From the NCBI RefSeq assembly GCF_009759665.1, contig NZ_WQNE01000001.1, positions 124,001 to 188,000 on the forward strand: 64,000 bases of DNA, written 5' to 3'. Shown here one piece after another: positions 42,559-51,886 of the stretch (its first letter is position 1; the number at the start of each line of letters is the position of its first letter). The notes under the pieces were generated by a model. The model was given only the letters and a program-made list of their open reading frames with translations, was not told where the DNA came from and ran no database searches. The position numbers and the translations under genes were made by a program. Origin of the DNA: Bradyrhizobium cajani. GTDB lineage: Bacteria; Pseudomonadota; Alphaproteobacteria; Rhizobiales; Xanthobacteraceae.

Positions 42559-43374
42559 GTGTCGCAGCCTGCGCCAATGATAACAAAGGACGGACGCTTC
42601 GCCTACGAAGCCGCGGGCGATCCGGGCGCGACACCTCTGATTTTCCTGCATGGCATTGGTGGCGCCGCGCGGGCCTGGCGACGCCAGCTTGCCACATTCG
42701 GCAACCGCTTCCGCGCGATCGCATGGGACATGCCGGGCTATGGTGGTTCGGCACCGCTCGCCAGCGTCAGCATCGCTGCCCTGGCGGAAGCACTTCAGCA
42801 ATTCATCGAGCAGCTCGGCGCAGGCAGGCCTATTTTGGTTGGACATTCGATCGGCGGCATGATCGTCCAGAAATGGCTGGTGCAGTCGCCGAAACTTGCG
42901 CGCGCGGTGGTCCTTGCGCAGACCAGTCCGGCGTTCGGCAAGGCCGACGGCGACTGGCAGAGATCGTTCATCGCAGCGCGGCTCGGGCCACTCGATCGCG
43001 GGGAGACGATGAAGTCGTTGGCGCCCTCCCTGGTGAAGGAGCTGGTCGGCGACGATCCCGATCCAAAGGGGATGGAGCTCGCACGCGAGTGCATGGGGGA
43101 CGTTCCTGAGGCAAGTTATCGCGCCATGATGCAGGCCCTCATCGGCTTCGATCAGCGCAGCACGCTCAGGAATATTTCCGTCCCGACGCTGCTGCTGTCC
43201 GGCTCCAAGGACAACAACGCGCCTGCACCGATGATGGAGAAGACGGCGACCTACATTCCTGCGGCAGAATATGTCGAGCTCGCTGGCGTGGGCCATCTCG
43301 CCAACCTTGAACGCCCTGATGCGTTTGACGAAGCTCTCGGCCGTTTCCTGAACTCCGTCACGGCCAAAGCGTAA
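42559..43374 (+). CDS. Alpha/beta fold hydrolase
   Basis: A 271-residue hydrolase: oxyanion LHGIGG, nucleophile box GHSIGG near residue 97, an acid near SGSKDNNAP and the catalytic histidine in GVGHLANLERP. Such enzymes in aromatic clusters hydrolyse ring-cleavage products (C-C bond) or esters/thioesters. It opens a plus-strand operon of five genes and has operator site F 63 bp upstream. Confidence 0.87.
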   Translation: MSQPAPMITKDGRFAYEAAGDPGATPLIFLHGIGGAARAWRRQLATFGNRFRAIAWDMPGYGGSAPLASVSIAALAEALQQFIEQLGAGRPILVGHSIGGMIVQKWLVQSPKLARAVVLAQTSPAFGKADGDWQRSFIAARLGPLDRGETMKSLAPSLVKELVGDDPDPKGMELARECMGDVPEASYRAMMQALIGFDQRSTLRNISVPTLLLSGSKDNNAPAPMMEKTATYIPAAEYVELAGVGHLANLERPDAFDEALGRFLNSVTAKA

Positions 43375-43386
43375 GGTGACTGCGCA

Positions 43387-44676
43387 ATGACCATGCAAGT
43401 CAGCAACAATATTGGCACAACCGACAAGGTCGTGCTCGATGCGCCGATCTTCGATCCCGTCGCATTCGGTTTGAGTGACGAGCAAGTGGGCATCATCACG
43501 CGGGCCCGCGAGATCGGCCAGAGCGTATTCGCCGGTCGCGCCGCGACCTACGATCGCGAGGCGATCTTCCCGACCGAGAACTATCGCGATCTGCATCGCA
43601 TCGGCCTGCTCGGCATCGCCGTCCCCAAGAAGCACGGTGGACTCGGCGCGAACTATCAGACCTATGCCTTGGCCGCGGCCGAGATCGGCCGCTATTGCGG
43701 CGCGACCGCGCTGACCTGGAACATGCATGTGTGCTCGACCCTATGGTCGGGTCCCCTCGCCGACGATCTCGACATGGATGCGGACACCCGCGCCGAGCAC
43801 GAGCGGCGGCGGGCGATCCACTACAGGCGCATCGTCGAGGACGGCGCGATCTATTCGCAGCCCTTTTCCGAGGGCGGCGCGGCGGCTGCAGGCGGGGTTG
43901 CTTTCGGCACGGAAGCAAGGCCGGTCGCGGGCGGCTGGATCGTCAACGGCAAGAAGATCTTCGCGTCCCTCTCCGGCCACGCCGATTATTATGGCGTGCT
44001 CTGCACCGAGATCGAGGAAGGCGGGAAGGCATCGCGCCGCAATACGCTTTATCTAGCCATCCCAGCCAAATCTCAGGGCGTCTCGGTCGTCGGCGACTGG
44101 GATCCGCTCGGCATGCGCGGCACGGTCTCGCGGACGTTGTTGTTCAAGGACGTATTTGTGCCGGAGGATTCTGCGCTCATGCCGCGCGGCGTCTATTTCC
44201 AGGCTGCGATGCGATGGCCGCACATGTTCCTGACGCTGTCGCCGACCTATATGGGCCTCGCGCAAGCCGCCTGCGATTTCACAGTACGTTACTTGCGTGG
44301 CGAAGTGCCGGGCATGCCGCCGGTCAAACGCAGGATGTACCCGACAAAGCAGATCGCGGTCGCGCAGATGCAGATCAAGCTCGAGCAGATCAAGGCGATC
44401 TGGTTCCAGGCCATCACCGAAGCCCGCGCCAATCCGAGCAAGGAGCAAGTGCTACGTGCCTACGCCGCGCAATATTCGGTGATGGAAGGCGCCAATGATC
44501 TCGCGGCGCTTGCGATCCGCACCTGCGGGGGACAGGCGATGCTCCGCTCGCTGCCGCTGGAGCGCATCTATCGCGACAGCCGCTGCGGTTCGCTGATGCT
44601 CCCCTGGACGGCCGAGCTCTGCCTCGACCGGATCGGACGCGAGGCGCTGTATGAGACCGGTGAAACGGACGACTGA
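43387..44676 (+). CDS. Acyl-CoA dehydrogenase family protein
   Basis: A 429-residue flavoprotein: helical N-terminal domain (IGLLGIAVPKKHGGLGANYQ), middle beta-domain (YSQPFSEGGAAAAGGVAFGT, GGWIVNGKKIFASLSGHADY) and helical C-terminal domain (TCGGQAMLRSLPLERIYRDS). The usual catalytic glutamate of the YEGTNE type is not obvious; PWTAELCLDRIG has a glutamate nearby. It dehydrogenates an acyl-CoA or serves as a related flavin oxidase/oxygenase. It is 12 bp after the hydrolase gene. Confidence 0.88.
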   Translation: MTMQVSNNIGTTDKVVLDAPIFDPVAFGLSDEQVGIITRAREIGQSVFAGRAATYDREAIFPTENYRDLHRIGLLGIAVPKKHGGLGANYQTYALAAAEIGRYCGATALTWNMHVCSTLWSGPLADDLDMDADTRAEHERRRAIHYRRIVEDGAIYSQPFSEGGAAAAGGVAFGTEARPVAGGWIVNGKKIFASLSGHADYYGVLCTEIEEGGKASRRNTLYLAIPAKSQGVSVVGDWDPLGMRGTVSRTLLFKDVFVPEDSALMPRGVYFQAAMRWPHMFLTLSPTYMGLAQAACDFTVRYLRGEVPGMPPVKRRMYPTKQIAVAQMQIKLEQIKAIWFQAITEARANPSKEQVLRAYAAQYSVMEGANDLAALAIRTCGGQAMLRSLPLERIYRDSRCGSLMLPWTAELCLDRIGREALYETGETDD

Positions 44677-44678
44677 CC

Positions 44679-46214
44679 GTGGATCTATGTAGCCTGATCG
44701 ACCGCAACGCGGCCTTCACACCAGGCAAGACCGCCATTGCCTTCGAGGGGAAGCGGCTGAGCTACGAGGCGTTCGCCGCGCGGATCGAGCGGAGCGCTGC
44801 AGCCTTGAAGCAGGAACTTGGAGTTGGCCGCGGCGACCGCGTCGCGATCCTCAGCCTCAATCGACCGGATTATCTGGTTCTGCTCTATGCCTGCGCACGG
44901 CTCGGCGCGATGCTGGTGCCCCTGAACTGGCGGCTCGCGGTCGCCGAGCAGCTGTTCATTCTCACCGATGCAGGCGCCAAGGTGCTGGTTCTCGAGCAGG
45001 CCTTTGAGGGAGTCGTGCCCGAGCTTGTGCGAATTGCGCCGGGGACATCCGTCGTCGGCCTCGACTTCGCGCCGCCTCGCGGCGTGACATTCGAAGACCT
45101 GCTCGCACGCAGCGAGGGTAGCGGACGAAATCCGCATACTGATCTCTCCTGCCCACTCCTCATCGTCTACACGTCAGGAACCACCGGACGGCCGAAAGGT
45201 GCGGTACTGCGTCAGGAGGCGCTGTTCTGGAACGGCGTCATGAGCCAGCACATGCACAACATGACGTCGGACGATCATGTCCTGACCGTGCTGCCGTTCT
45301 TCCATGTCGGCGGCCTCAACATCCAGACCACGCCGGCGCTCCAGCTTGGCGCAACGGTGACGATCCACGCCCGTTTCGCGCCGGACACCGCGCTCGCGGC
45401 CATTGAGCGGGAGGGACCGACACTGACCGTGATGGTGCCTGCGATCATCCAGGCCGTCAGCGAGCATCCTGCCTGGTCCACGACCGATCTCTCGTCGCTG
45501 AAGGCAGTCGCCACCGGCTCGACCATCGTGCCGCCGCACCTGATCGACCGCTTCGTCACACGCGCCGTGCCGGTGCTTCAGGTCTATGGCTCGACGGAAA
45601 CCTGCCCCATCGCGATCTACACGCGGCTCGGCGGCGATCTTTCGCGCTCGGGATCGACCGGACTTCCCGGCTTCTGCTGCGAAGCGAAGGTGATTGATCA
45701 GGCCGGCAGCGATGTACCGGCGGGCACGCCAGGTGAGATCGCGGTGCGCGGACCCAACGTCTTCTTCGAGTATTGGGGCAATGCGGACGCCACCCGCGAT
45801 GCGCTGCGCGACGGCTGGTATCGCACCGGAGATATCGGCCTGTGCGACGTCGACGGCTATTTCTGGGTGCGCGACCGCAAGAAGAACGTGATCATCTCCG
45901 GCGGCGAGAACATCTACCCGGCTGAAGTCGAGCGCGTCCTGCTCGAACATCCGGATGTCAGCGAATGCGCCGTGATCGGCCGGCCCGATCCGCGCTGGGA
46001 CGAGGTGCCGATCGCCTACGTGATCCGTCGATCCGGCTGCAGGCTCGAAGCGGATGAGCTCAGAACGCACATTCAGGCGCAGCTGGCGCGGTACAAGGTT
46101 CCACGCGATATCGTCTTCGTCACCGACCTGCCGCGCACCGCGTTGGGCAAGGTCCAGCATTTCCTGCTGAAGCAGCTCGATGCACAATCGCATGCGCAAG
46201 GAGAAACATCTTGA
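44679..46214 (+). CDS. Class I adenylate-forming enzyme, acyl/aryl-CoA ligase
   Basis: A 511-residue ANL ligase beginning at GTG, two bases after the previous stop. YTSGTTGRPKG (phosphate loop), VYGSTETCPIAI, GWYRTGDIGLCDVDGYFWV and terminal GKVQ lysine are present. It activates a carboxylic acid to its CoA thioester; the pocket suggests a medium/aryl acid like other feruloyl-/fatty-acid ligases but cannot be read directly. It overlaps the opine-dehydrogenase-type gene by four bases. Confidence 0.9.
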   Translation: MDLCSLIDRNAAFTPGKTAIAFEGKRLSYEAFAARIERSAAALKQELGVGRGDRVAILSLNRPDYLVLLYACARLGAMLVPLNWRLAVAEQLFILTDAGAKVLVLEQAFEGVVPELVRIAPGTSVVGLDFAPPRGVTFEDLLARSEGSGRNPHTDLSCPLLIVYTSGTTGRPKGAVLRQEALFWNGVMSQHMHNMTSDDHVLTVLPFFHVGGLNIQTTPALQLGATVTIHARFAPDTALAAIEREGPTLTVMVPAIIQAVSEHPAWSTTDLSSLKAVATGSTIVPPHLIDRFVTRAVPVLQVYGSTETCPIAIYTRLGGDLSRSGSTGLPGFCCEAKVIDQAGSDVPAGTPGEIAVRGPNVFFEYWGNADATRDALRDGWYRTGDIGLCDVDGYFWVRDRKKNVIISGGENIYPAEVERVLLEHPDVSECAVIGRPDPRWDEVPIAYVIRRSGCRLEADELRTHIQAQLARYKVPRDIVFVTDLPRTALGKVQHFLLKQLDAQSHAQGETS

Positions 46215-47305
46215 AGATTGCGGTTCTAGGTGGGGGAAACGGCTCCTTCGCGGCCGCCGGCGATTTTGCGCTGTCGGAGCATGAGGTCCGGCTCTGGCGC
46301 CGCGACGCGGAGCAGGTCGCAGCGCATCGCGCCGCCGGCTCGCGCATCCTGGTGAAGGATCACAACGGCCCTCACGACGTGAAGCTCGAACTGGTCACGA
46401 CCGACATCGCTGAAGCCATCAGCGGCGCCGAGTTGATCCTGTGCCCCGCCCCCGCCTTCGCGCAGCCCGACATTGCGCATCTGCTCGCACCGCACCTGCG
46501 GGACGGTCAGGTCGTATTTCTGCCGCCAGCGACATTCGGCTCGATGATCTTCGCGCAAGCCGCGCGAGATGCTGGCAACCATGCCAGGGCGAGCTTTGCC
46601 GAGACCGGCACACTGCCCTGGCTGACCCGTAAGCACGGACCGTTCGAGGTCGCGATCACTATCCGCGCCAAGCGCCTGCCGGTCGGTGTACTCCCGCTCG
46701 ATCAGGCGCCCCATGCACTCGAAGTCATCGAACGCGCCTTCCCGAGCGTGATCGAACCGTGCGGAGATGCGCTGTCCGGTGCGCTGATGAATGCGGGCCC
46801 CATCATCCATCCGCCGCTGATCGTGATGAACGCTGGCCCGATCGAACATTTCGAGCGCTGGGACATCCACAAGGAAGGTACGCAAGCCGCGATCCGGCGG
46901 GTCACCGACGCGCTCGACGCCGAGCGGATCGTTGTACGCGAGGCACTCGGGTACGGTGCACCGCACTTCCCGCTCGCGCATCACTACGCGAAGGAGGGCG
47001 AGATCTGGATGTATGGCCGCGGATCGCATGATCGGCTGACCGATTCCGGCGACTGGCGCGAACGGATCGTGCTGACTGAGCATCGCTACATGCGCGAAGA
47101 TTTGCGGCTTGGGTTGTCGCTGCTGGTCTCCGTCGCCGGCCTGGCTGGCGTGGCCACGCCGCTGGCCAAAGCATTCCTGGCCATCGGCGGCGCGATCTGC
47201 GGCGAGGATTTTGCGCGAGGCGGCCGGACACTCGATACGCTGGGTCTCGGCAATCTTAGCAAGGCCGAACTACAGAGGCTTCTGCGCGAGGGATTCAATC
47301 GATGA
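46211..47305 (+). CDS. NAD/NADP octopine/nopaline (opine) dehydrogenase family protein
   Basis: A 364-residue protein starting at TTG (TTGA overlap with the ligase stop). KIAVLGGGNGSFAAAGDFAL is the Rossmann start of the opine dehydrogenase family; the C-terminal helical domain includes NAGPIIHPPLIVMNAGPIEH, with the histidine that acts in catalysis in the family. Family members reductively condense amino and keto acids or run the reverse. Occurrence between a CoA ligase and a hydroxyacyl-CoA dehydrogenase is unusual and may mean an N-linked aromatic substrate. Confidence 0.85.
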   Translation: MKIAVLGGGNGSFAAAGDFALSEHEVRLWRRDAEQVAAHRAAGSRILVKDHNGPHDVKLELVTTDIAEAISGAELILCPAPAFAQPDIAHLLAPHLRDGQVVFLPPATFGSMIFAQAARDAGNHARASFAETGTLPWLTRKHGPFEVAITIRAKRLPVGVLPLDQAPHALEVIERAFPSVIEPCGDALSGALMNAGPIIHPPLIVMNAGPIEHFERWDIHKEGTQAAIRRVTDALDAERIVVREALGYGAPHFPLAHHYAKEGEIWMYGRGSHDRLTDSGDWRERIVLTEHRYMREDLRLGLSLLVSVAGLAGVATPLAKAFLAIGGAICGEDFARGGRTLDTLGLGNLSKAELQRLLREGFNR

Positions 47306-48294
47306 CCGGCCGCGTCAACATCGCCTGTCTCGGGGCCGGCCGCATGGGCCGTGGCATCGCCGTCGCGTTCGCGTACGCGGGCCACACAGTGACAATGATC
47401 GACGTCAAGGCCCGTTCAGCGGAAGAATTCAACAGGCTGGAAGCGGACGCGCTTGGCGAGGTCAGGAAGACGTTTGCCAGCCTGTCGAAGCTGGGGCTAC
47501 TGACTGCGGCAGATGTTGAACCGCTCGTCGCGCGGGTCTCGGTGGTGCCGGCCAGCCAGAGCAGCGCGGCACTGTCCGAGGCCGGAATGGTCTTCGAGGG
47601 AGTCCCCGAAGTCGTCGAGCTCAAGCGGGAGGTGCTGGACGCGGCTTCAAGGCAGGTCGGCCCCGACACGATCATTGCATCGACGACGTCGACCATTCTC
47701 GTCGACGATCTGTCCGCGGCGATCGTAAACCCCCGCCGCTTCCTCAATGTGCATTGGCTCAATCCGGCCTACCTGATCCCGCTGGTCGAGGTTTCACCCG
47801 GCCAAGCCACCGACCCTGCCATCATCGACGAGGTCAAGGTGCTACTCGAAGGCATCGGCAAGGTGCCGGTGGTCTGCGCAGCGACGCCAGGCTTCATCGT
47901 GCCGCGCATCCAGGCGCTGGCCATGAACGAGGCCGCACGCATGGTCGAGGAAGGCGTCGCCAGCGCCGAGGAGATCGACAAGGCAATCCGCTACGGCTTT
48001 GGTTTCCGCTACGCCGTGCTCGGGCTGCTGGAATTCATCGACTGGGGAGGCGGCGACATCCTGTACTATGCCAGCGGCTATCTCGAGGGCGCGCTCGGCA
48101 GCGACCGCTATCGGGCGCCGGAGGTAATTTCAAGGAACATGCACGAAGGCCGGATCGGCCTGCGAACCGGCGCGGGCTTCCTCGATTATTCAGGCATGGA
48201 CGTCGATGCCTATCGCGCGAAACGCCTCCAGGCCATGGTCGACCTGCTCCGGCATTTCGATCTGGCTCGCCCGCCCGTGCTCGATCGCAACTAG
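47302..48294 (+). CDS. 3-hydroxyacyl-CoA dehydrogenase family protein
   Basis: A 330-residue enzyme: GAGRMGRGIAVAFAYAG (NAD site), NVHWLNPAYLIPLVEV with the catalytic histidine, and PGFIVPRIQALAMNEAARMV in the helical domain. It oxidises 3-hydroxyacyl-CoA to 3-ketoacyl-CoA. The start overlaps the opine dehydrogenase stop (ATGA). Last gene of the five-gene plus operon; the convergent gene overlaps it by 4 bp. Confidence 0.9.
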   Translation: MTGRVNIACLGAGRMGRGIAVAFAYAGHTVTMIDVKARSAEEFNRLEADALGEVRKTFASLSKLGLLTAADVEPLVARVSVVPASQSSAALSEAGMVFEGVPEVVELKREVLDAASRQVGPDTIIASTTSTILVDDLSAAIVNPRRFLNVHWLNPAYLIPLVEVSPGQATDPAIIDEVKVLLEGIGKVPVVCAATPGFIVPRIQALAMNEAARMVEEGVASAEEIDKAIRYGFGFRYAVLGLLEFIDWGGGDILYYASGYLEGALGSDRYRAPEVISRNMHEGRIGLRTGAGFLDYSGMDVDAYRAKRLQAMVDLLRHFDLARPPVLDRN

Positions 48295-49337
48295 CCAAAC
48301 ACGTCCTGAAGCACACCTTCGCGAACGACCGCGACACCATCGAGCTCGATCGTCGTTCCCATCATCGGCAGGTCGAAATGGCCTGCCGTGTAGCGGCCAG
48401 CAAATTCGTTCGCCCCGGTCGAGAACAGGAAATTGCCGGAGACAGCGCGAATTTCGGTGCCGTTGGTGTCACGCTGGTCGTACATCGAGAGCGCCTCGTA
48501 GCGCGCGCCAGGGTTCATGCCGAAGCCGACATGCGAAACCGCATAGGCCTCGCGATCACCCCACGCAGCGAGATAGGCACGCATCATCGCGGCATCGGTG
48601 CCCTCCCCCTGCAGCTCGACGACATAGTCGTCCTTCAGCGTCATCCTTACGGGGGACGTCAGGTAACGCTTGAAGGTCAGGTTAATGTCGCCAGGCGCCA
48701 TCACCAGCGTGCCGTTGATCGTCCCGCTCTTAGGGAAGCTGACGACAATGCCGCCTGGCCAGTGCGCCAGCGTACCGGGCTTGTCTGTCCAGCCCCAAAC
48801 GCCGACTGTGGAGGCGCCGACCATGTCCACGTCGAGCGCCGTTCCGGCCTTTGACGTGACCCGCATCCGCTTGGTACCACGCAGCATCTTCGCGGCCGCA
48901 CGAACGCGCTTCTCGAGCGCAGGATCCGGCACCATGCGTTCCAGCGCCTCGGGATGCTCATTGGAGATCACCAATATGCGCGCGCCGGCCTTGAGGATCT
49001 CTGGCGTCTCCACCGCATGCATGAGGCCCTCGATCGTGCAATCGACCACAAAACCGGCCTGCTGAAGAGCAGTAATGACCGGACCGAGCTTCTGGATCGC
49101 CTCGCTCGCCCCGGTCGAGCGAACCGGAACGATATTCCGATTGCGCGGCGTCGGCATTACCACATGAAATGGCCTTGCACCTAATCGCAGCAGCGCCAGC
49201 TCTGCCAGATGCACATTCAACGCGCGCGACTGGGTTTCCGATAGGATCGCCGCCGTATCGCCGGCCTTGACCGCGCATCGTTCAAAAATCTCGCAAAACG
49301 CGTCGATCCATTTTGCCTCGATGCGATCAGCCAGCAT
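48291..49337 (-). CDS. NicX-like 2,5-dihydroxypyridine 5,6-dioxygenase family protein
   Basis: A 348-residue protein of the aminopeptidase M29-like fold that includes NicX/Hpo. His269 (AVSHVGFGMN), His320 and Asp322 (GHFDLP) match the iron ligands known for Pseudomonas Hpo (His265, His318, Asp320). The family opens a hydroxylated pyridine ring with O2. It is the last gene of the ABC importer operon. The match of metal ligands makes a ring-cleaving dioxygenase more likely than a peptidase; the substrate may differ from 2,5-dihydroxypyridine. Confidence 0.8.
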   Translation of the reverse strand: MLADRIEAKWIDAFCEIFERCAVKAGDTAAILSETQSRALNVHLAELALLRLGARPFHVVMPTPRNRNIVPVRSTGASEAIQKLGPVITALQQAGFVVDCTIEGLMHAVETPEILKAGARILVISNEHPEALERMVPDPALEKRVRAAAKMLRGTKRMRVTSKAGTALDVDMVGASTVGVWGWTDKPGTLAHWPGGIVVSFPKSGTINGTLVMAPGDINLTFKRYLTSPVRMTLKDDYVVELQGEGTDAAMMRAYLAAWGDREAYAVSHVGFGMNPGARYEALSMYDQRDTNGTEIRAVSGNFLFSTGANEFAGRYTAGHFDLPMMGTTIELDGVAVVREGVLQDVFG

Positions 49338-49375
49338 GGTTCACTCCCGGTCTTCTGGTTTCTTGTTCGTCCAGT

Positions 49376-50143
49376 TCACGCTTCGGGGAAGCCCCGTAAG
49401 AGGTACGATCGCACGGCGCCAAGCAAGCCGTTCAGAATCAACCCCAGCAGCGAGATCGTAATCAGCGGCACGAACATGTCGACAGCCTGGAAGGTTCGCG
49501 CTGCCGTGACGAGCGCATGGCCCAATCCGTCCGTCGACGTAATCATCTCGGCCAGAAACACCACGATGCAGGAAATGACAAGACCGATCCGGCAGCCGGT
49601 CAGGATCGACGGCATCGCCGCGGGTAGCACTACCTTGAAGAGGACTTCATAGCGCGGCGTTCCCGCCGCCATGGCCGACCAGATCAGCTTCTGCTCGACG
49701 GTCGATGCACCGTAGTAGGTAGACAAAAGAATGGGAAACAACGCATCCGCCGCAACCAGCGTGATCTTCGATCCGTGACCGAAACCAAGCAGCAGCAGGA
49801 GTGCCGGATAGAGCGCGACTTTGGGCAACGGCGCCAATACGCGCACGATGGGCCGAACCACCGCATTTATGGCCGGATTGGCGGCGGCGGCGATGCCGAT
49901 GCTCACGCCGAGCACGACCGCAATCGCGAAGCCGGCGAACAACCGGACCAGGGTTGCCGCTATCTCCTGCTGAAACGTCCACGTCACGAGCTGCTGGAGC
50001 AGCCGGCTGAAGACCAAGCCCGGCGGCGGCAGCAAAACCGCGGGGGCCAAGCCCGACGACACGAGGCCCTGCCACAGCGCGATCACCAGCACGATTGGCG
50101 CAAGCCCAAGGATCACGTTTGCTGGGAAAAAACGCGATATCAT
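49376..50143 (-). CDS. ABC transporter permease (NitT/TauT/SsuC family), second copy
   Basis: A 255-residue permease with about six membrane helices and the coupling motif region EVLFKVVLPAAMPSILTGCRIG (EAA-loop). The ATG at 50143 overlaps the preceding permease stop; the frame is open upstream only over that gene. Paralogous to the permease at 50140-50925 and probably paired with it in a heterodimer. Its 3' end lies 38 bp before the NicX-like gene. Confidence 0.9.
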   Translation of the reverse strand: MISRFFPANVILGLAPIVLVIALWQGLVSSGLAPAVLLPPPGLVFSRLLQQLVTWTFQQEIAATLVRLFAGFAIAVVLGVSIGIAAAANPAINAVVRPIVRVLAPLPKVALYPALLLLLGFGHGSKITLVAADALFPILLSTYYGASTVEQKLIWSAMAAGTPRYEVLFKVVLPAAMPSILTGCRIGLVISCIVVFLAEMITSTDGLGHALVTAARTFQAVDMFVPLITISLLGLILNGLLGAVRSYLLRGFPEA

Positions 50144-50925
50144 GAGAAGCTCAGCGGCATATCGAACTGAGGCTCGGACCAGCGCACCAGCCGTGCGCGA
50201 ACCCGCTCGAAGATCGCATCCAGGCAGATCCCCATCGCTCCCACGATGATGATCATCGCGAAGACGGTGTCGTACTGGCCCATGTCGAGCGCGTTGAACA
50301 GGATGTTTCCGGCGCCGGACTGGCGGGCGATCATCTCGCTGGTGATCATCGTGATCAACGCCAGCACGAGACCCGTGCGGCACCCGGTCAGAATCTCCGG
50401 CAGCGCTGCGGGCAGCACGATCCGCATCAGGCGTTGCACGGGTGAAAGCCCCATCGCAGCACCCGACCACAGCATCTTTTCTTCCACGGCCTTGGCGCCC
50501 TCAAAGCTGTGATAGATCACGGGTAAGCTGACGCCGAGGAAGATCACCAGCGTCTTCGTGATGTCGCCGACACCAAGCCACAGCATGATGATCGGCATCA
50601 GTGCAGCCTTCGGCACCGGGTAGATCACCATCAAGAGCGGATTGAAGAAGGCCGCGACAGCCCGGCTGCGTCCCATCAACAGACCGAGTGGAATCGAAAC
50701 CAGCACGGCTACGCCGAACCCGATCGCCATGCGGCGGAGCGAGGCCAGGATGTTGATTAGGGACTCCTTGTCGCCAAGGATATCCGGAATCGCGCGGATC
50801 GCCTCGATCGCCGTTGGAAAGCTGTCATTCTTCAGCGCGAGCGACCCAGCCTGCCACGCTGCCAGTAATCCGATGCATGCCAGCACCGGAGCAGCACGTC
50901 TGATCAAGGCTGCCGGCGATATCAT
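50140..50925 (-). CDS. ABC transporter permease (NitT/TauT/SsuC family), first copy
   Basis: A 261-residue permease: LRRMAIGFGVAVLVSIPLGL and the EAA-loop RLMRIVLPAALPEILTGCRTG, close in pattern to the next gene. A TCATGA overlap couples it to the downstream permease, and it overlaps the ATPase by 4 bp. Two different permeases in tandem indicate a heterodimeric channel. Confidence 0.9.
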   Translation of the reverse strand: MISPAALIRRAAPVLACIGLLAAWQAGSLALKNDSFPTAIEAIRAIPDILGDKESLINILASLRRMAIGFGVAVLVSIPLGLLMGRSRAVAAFFNPLLMVIYPVPKAALMPIIMLWLGVGDITKTLVIFLGVSLPVIYHSFEGAKAVEEKMLWSGAAMGLSPVQRLMRIVLPAALPEILTGCRTGLVLALITMITSEMIARQSGAGNILFNALDMGQYDTVFAMIIIVGAMGICLDAIFERVRARLVRWSEPQFDMPLSFS

Positions 50926-51722
50926 GACGCAGACCCGCCTTCGTCGCTCTCATCGAACATCCGCTCGATGTCGACGACGTGTTTCTGGTAGCGCGGGTCG
51001 AGCAACAGCTCGTTGCGGCGACGCGGCCGCGGAAGATCGATGTCGATCAACTGCCGAATGCGGCCGGGCGACTTCGACATCATCACGACCTTGTCCGACA
51101 GGAACACAGCCTCGTCGACCGAGTGGGTGACGAACAGCACGGTCTTGCGGTCGCGCTCCCAGATATTCAAGAGATCGTTTTGCAGACGTGTCCGGGTGTG
51201 GGCATCCAGCGCGCCGAACGGTTCGTCCATCAACAGGACCTCGGGATGGTAGGCGAGCGTCCGCGCCAGCGCGACACGCTGCTTCATGCCGCCAGACAGT
51301 TCTTTGGGATAGAAGTTCTCATAGCCCTTGAGGCCGACCATTTCGATCAGGGCCCGGCTCTGCGCTTCTGCCGCGGCAGCCCGCACACCCTGCTGGCGCG
51401 GACCGTACATCACGTTGCCCAGCACGGTCTTCCAGGGAAACAACGCGAATTCCTGAAACACCGGACCGCGATCCGGCCCTGGTCCCGTGATCGCCTGTCC
51501 CTTTATCTTCGCCACGCCGCTAGTCGGGCTGACGAAGCCCCCGACGATGTAAAGCAGCGTCGACTTGCCACAGCCGGACGGACCAAGGATGGACACGAAG
51601 GCTCCCTCGTCGATCGTCAGCGAGATGTCGGATAACGCCAAATGATCCCTACGCGACGAGGTCTGGAAAACCTGCGAGACGCGGTCGATCTCGATGATCG
51701 CAGAAGCCGGCTTTTGTGACAT
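50922..51722 (-). CDS. ABC transporter ATP-binding protein (NitT/TauT/SsuB family)
   Basis: A 266-residue ATPase: Walker A GPSGCGKS, Q-loop FQEFALFPWKT, signature LSGGMKQR, Walker B VLLMDEPFGALD. The start at 51722 gives the standard length; an ATG at 51767 is also open. It powers the importer formed by the two permeases and the binding protein at 53660-54643. Stop/start overlaps tie it to the permeases. Confidence 0.92.
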   Translation of the reverse strand: MSQKPASAIIEIDRVSQVFQTSSRRDHLALSDISLTIDEGAFVSILGPSGCGKSTLLYIVGGFVSPTSGVAKIKGQAITGPGPDRGPVFQEFALFPWKTVLGNVMYGPRQQGVRAAAAEAQSRALIEMVGLKGYENFYPKELSGGMKQRVALARTLAYHPEVLLMDEPFGALDAHTRTRLQNDLLNIWERDRKTVLFVTHSVDEAVFLSDKVVMMSKSPGRIRQLIDIDLPRPRRRNELLLDPRYQKHVVDIERMFDESDEGGSAS

Positions 51723-51886
51723 CACCGGTCTCACCCATTCACTCGATCTCGAAGGCACTACCTTCATCGCGTCTCTTGCCTCACTCGTGCACGAACATCG
51801 CGCGACATAGCCGCTGAATGTCCTCCATCAGCGGCACAGCTTAGCAAGAAACTTGCCAGATTGCCGCTTCGCGCGAGCGCCGCGCA

